Part shown: positions 4,803 to 6,812 of the stretch, in pieces
How the letters are laid out: each line of letters starts with the position of its first letter
Numbering within the stretch: position 1 is the stretch's first letter
Origin: Acidobacteriota bacterium
GTDB taxonomy: Bacteria; Acidobacteriota; Terriglobia; Bryobacterales; Bryobacteraceae
Reading direction: 5' to 3'
DNA: 6,812 nt
Assembly: GCA_018268875.1 (NCBI GenBank)
Contig: JAFDVT010000464.1
Coordinates: forward strand, 1-6,812
Position numbers and translations under genes: made by a program
Notes under the pieces: model-generated
Told to the model about the DNA's origin: nothing
Database searches by the model: none
The model's input: only the letters and a program-made list of their open reading frames with translations

Positions 4803-6743
4803 ATGAACTCTTCGAAATTCGCCGTACTGTGTCTGACAGGTGTCCTGATCGCGCAGGAGCCGGCGCCGCCTCCGATTCGCGTAACGGTGACGCTGGTGCA
4901 AATCGACGCGGTGGTGACGGACCGGCAGGGCAAACATGTGGCGAATCTGACGGCCGACGACTTCGAAGTGCTCGAAAACAACAAGCCCCGCAAGATCTCG
5001 GCGTTTTCGTACGTTTCGGGCAACGGCGAGGAAGATAAGGCGGCGGCTCCCGCCCGGCGCCAGCCTGGACAAACGCTGCGCGAACAGGACGTCCGGCGAA
5101 CCATCGCTTTCGCGGTGGACGACCTCCGGATGACCGCCGTCAGCCTGCAGGACACGCGCCTCGCCCTGCGCAAGTTCGTCAACACACAGATGCGCGAGGG
5201 CGATGTGGTGGCCATCGTCGCCACCAGCGGTAACCTCGGATCGCTGCAGCGTTTCACCAGCGAAAAACGGCTGTTGTTGACGGCCATCGACCGCATTCAA
5301 ACCAACATCGCCAACGATGCCGTGAACGTCGGCGATACGCTGGTACCCGACGATTCGACGGTGGCAAACCTGTTGAACCGGCGGTTTTCCTACGGAACGA
5401 TGGGCGCGATCCGCATCCTGATCGAAGGCATGCGCCAACTGCCTGGCGGGCGCAAAGCCGTGGTTCTGTTTTCCGATGGACTGCAACTGCGCGATGTTCC
5501 CGGCAAGAAGGCCGTGCTGAATGTGGACGACGCGCGCAAGGTCACTGACCAGGCCAACCGGTCGGCCGTGGTGATCTACAGCATCGACGCGCGAGGCCTG
5601 GTGAACACCGCGTTGAACGCGACCGACGACGTCACGTTCATGCCGCAGGAATCGGTAACGCAGGCGCTGACCGACCGCATGGCGCGGTTCCGGCAAGTGC
5701 GCGACGGCCTCAGCTTCCTGTCCGGCGAGACCGGCGGCCTGACGATGTTCGACCAGAACGACTTGAGCTTGGGGGTCGCAAAAGCGCTGGAAGATCAAGC
5801 CGGGTACTATTTGCTGGGATTTCCAAGGGACGCCGACGCCAAGCCTACCGACCCGATGCGGCGGTTGACGGTGCGGCTGAAAAACAACAAGTCCGGATTG
5901 AAGATTCGTTACCGGCACAGCTTTTCGGGCAGCGGTCCGGCGGCCGAGGAACCGAAAGCGGTTACGCCTGCCGCGAGGCTCTTGCAGGCGCTACATTCCC
6001 CGTTTGCCGCGCAGGACATCGAACTGCAACTGACGCCGTCGTTCGTGCTGGACGACATGGACCGGCCGGCGATCCGCGGACTGGTGCATCTGAGCGGCAA
6101 GAACCTGGAGTTCGGCGAACCGGACGCCGAAGGCTACCGCATGGCGACGCTCTACATCGTCGCGATGACCGAAGCGGAGCAGGCGGCGAGTATCGACCGA
6201 TCCTTCAAGATCCGCGTGCTGGCGGACGCCGTTGCCAAGGTGCGGGAAAACGGTTTTGTGTACACGTTCGAACAGGCGTTGAAGTCTGGAGGGCCTCATT
6301 ATTTACGGGTCGCCGTGCTGGACGGAGGTTCGATGGGCGTGGGTTCGGCCAGCCGTTATGTGGACGTTCCGGATTGGCCCGCCCCGCCGTCGACGGTGTT
6401 CTGCTCGGGGATGAGCATGGCGAAGGGCGATCCGCGCCAGGCGGGGTCGGCCGACGAAGCCAGCGCCGCTTTGCGGCAATTCCGGCGTGGGGAACCGTTT
6501 TCGTACGGGTTGACCGTCTACCATTCGCGGCCGGGTTTGACAGGTGAAGCAAGGCTTCTGCGTGACGGCAAGCCCGTTTGGACAGGGTCGCCGTATGCGC
6601 TCGCGGCGGGTCCGCGAGTACCGTTCGGCGGCGTGTTGACCTTGGGAGCGTCCACCTCCGAAGGGCCGTACACGATGGAGGTCCGCATCCTCGAAGGCGG
6701 CAAGCCGGTTGCGTCGCAAAGCATCGAGTTCCTGCTGCGGTAG
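4803..6743 (+). CDS. VWFA-related domain protein of Acidobacteria (TIGR03436 family)
   Basis: A 646-residue protein. ATG 4803 is preferred over a GTG at 4773, because it directly begins a short signal-like segment (MNSSKFAVLCLTGVLIAQ) and the GTG lies upstream of the -10-like TACAAT. The family signature is extensive: VTLVQIDAVVTDRQGKHVANL and DDFEVLENNKPRKISAF (about 29-68), then a von Willebrand A-like region about 99-265 with IAFAVDDLRM, LRKFVNTQMREGDVVAIVAT, MRQLPGGRKAVVLFSDG and VVIYSIDARGL, followed by DGLSFLSGETGGLTMF and LEDQAGYYLLGF (302-340). The canonical MIDAS DxSxS is absent (V-DD-L-R-M-T at 105-111), as in relatives I recall. Residues about 390-646 form an extra C-terminal beta-rich extension. 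It is probably exported; its function is unknown, with protein-protein contacts likely. It diverges from the solenoid lipoprotein gene. Confidence 0.92.
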   Translation: MNSSKFAVLCLTGVLIAQEPAPPPIRVTVTLVQIDAVVTDRQGKHVANLTADDFEVLENNKPRKISAFSYVSGNGEEDKAAAPARRQPGQTLREQDVRRTIAFAVDDLRMTAVSLQDTRLALRKFVNTQMREGDVVAIVATSGNLGSLQRFTSEKRLLLTAIDRIQTNIANDAVNVGDTLVPDDSTVANLLNRRFSYGTMGAIRILIEGMRQLPGGRKAVVLFSDGLQLRDVPGKKAVLNVDDARKVTDQANRSAVVIYSIDARGLVNTALNATDDVTFMPQESVTQALTDRMARFRQVRDGLSFLSGETGGLTMFDQNDLSLGVAKALEDQAGYYLLGFPRDADAKPTDPMRRLTVRLKNNKSGLKIRYRHSFSGSGPAAEEPKAVTPAARLLQALHSPFAAQDIELQLTPSFVLDDMDRPAIRGLVHLSGKNLEFGEPDAEGYRMATLYIVAMTEAEQAASIDRSFKIRVLADAVAKVRENGFVYTFEQALKSGGPHYLRVAVLDGGSMGVGSASRYVDVPDWPAPPSTVFCSGMSMAKGDPRQAGSADEASAALRQFRRGEPFSYGLTVYHSRPGLTGEARLLRDGKPVWTGSPYALAAGPRVPFGGVLTLGASTSEGPYTMEVRILEGGKPVASQSIEFLLR

Positions 6744-6787
6744 CACGGGCTTCCCCGAAAGTTTGCTTCAATCAAAAGACACACCCA

Positions 6788-6812
6788 ATGCAGAAACTCC
6801 TTGCTCTGAACC
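6788..6812 (+). CDS. Start of a further gene (first eight codons only)
   Basis: ATG at 6788 opens M-Q-K-L-L-A-L-N before the right edge. A Lys followed by Leu/Ala is what the beginning of a signal peptide would look like, and the gene would follow the VWFA-related gene by 44 bases on the same strand. The gap (6744-6787) is comparatively AT-rich and contains TTCAAT (6767-6772), a weak -10 candidate. No Shine-Dalgarno sequence is seen. Product cannot be assigned. Confidence 0.4.

Noticed and set aside
3394..4803. A 469-codon plus-strand open frame opposite the two lipoprotein genes
   Set aside because: It crosses two good minus-strand genes with signal peptides and family features. Its translation is low-complexity Val/Gly/Asp/Arg text caused by the antisense of the solenoid repeats and GC-rich codons.
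4779..5918. A 379-codon minus-strand open frame opposite the VWFA-related gene
   Set aside because: It has no recognisable domain and is rich in His, Gln, Arg and Val as expected from an antisense frame; the plus strand encodes an unmistakable TIGR03436 protein.

Overview
The window looks like a chromosomal segment of an Acidobacteriota genome, probably from the Solibacter/Bryobacter side of the phylum. The strongest clue is the gene at 4803-6743, a full-length member of the VWFA-related domain family (TIGR03436), which is largely an acidobacterial speciality. GC-rich coding sequence, many exported proteins and weak or absent Shine-Dalgarno sequences fit this. The assignment rests on recalled family knowledge, not on a search.

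Layout from left to right. Bases 2-790 (+) are the C-terminal end of a multi-pass membrane protein of the GT39/ArnT glycosyltransferase type, cut by the left edge. Its stop codon directly abuts the stop of the first of six minus-strand genes, and the two stops share the loop of a GC-rich hairpin. Reading in their own 5'->3' direction (right to left), these six are: a DUF4097-type beta-solenoid lipoprotein (4719-3781), a small coiled-coil lipoprotein (3749-3333), two tandem exported M55 D-aminopeptidase paralogues (3281-2421 and 2416-1565), a small winged-HTH regulator (1535-1230) and a PhnB-like VOC protein (1201-791). Gaps between them are 31, 51, 4, 29 and 28 bases, so all or part may be one transcription unit. 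The VWFA-related gene diverges from the solenoid gene across an 83-bp intergenic region, and the first eight codons of another plus-strand gene begin at 6788.

As a set, the minus-strand genes are biased towards the cell envelope: two lipoproteins and two exported metallopeptidases whose characterised relative (Bacillus DppA) cleaves peptides with an N-terminal D-amino acid. Processing of peptidoglycan-derived or dietary D-peptides is a reasonable inference but is not shown. The HTH gene starts in a tandem pair of ACTATAGT palindromes that look like an autoregulatory operator. No RNA genes, CRISPR arrays, insertion sequences, phage genes or clear intrinsic terminators were seen, and no stretch over 300 bases lacks a gene. 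I see no convincing wholly new system; the best leads are the palindrome pair with its HTH gene and the duplicated M55 pair.
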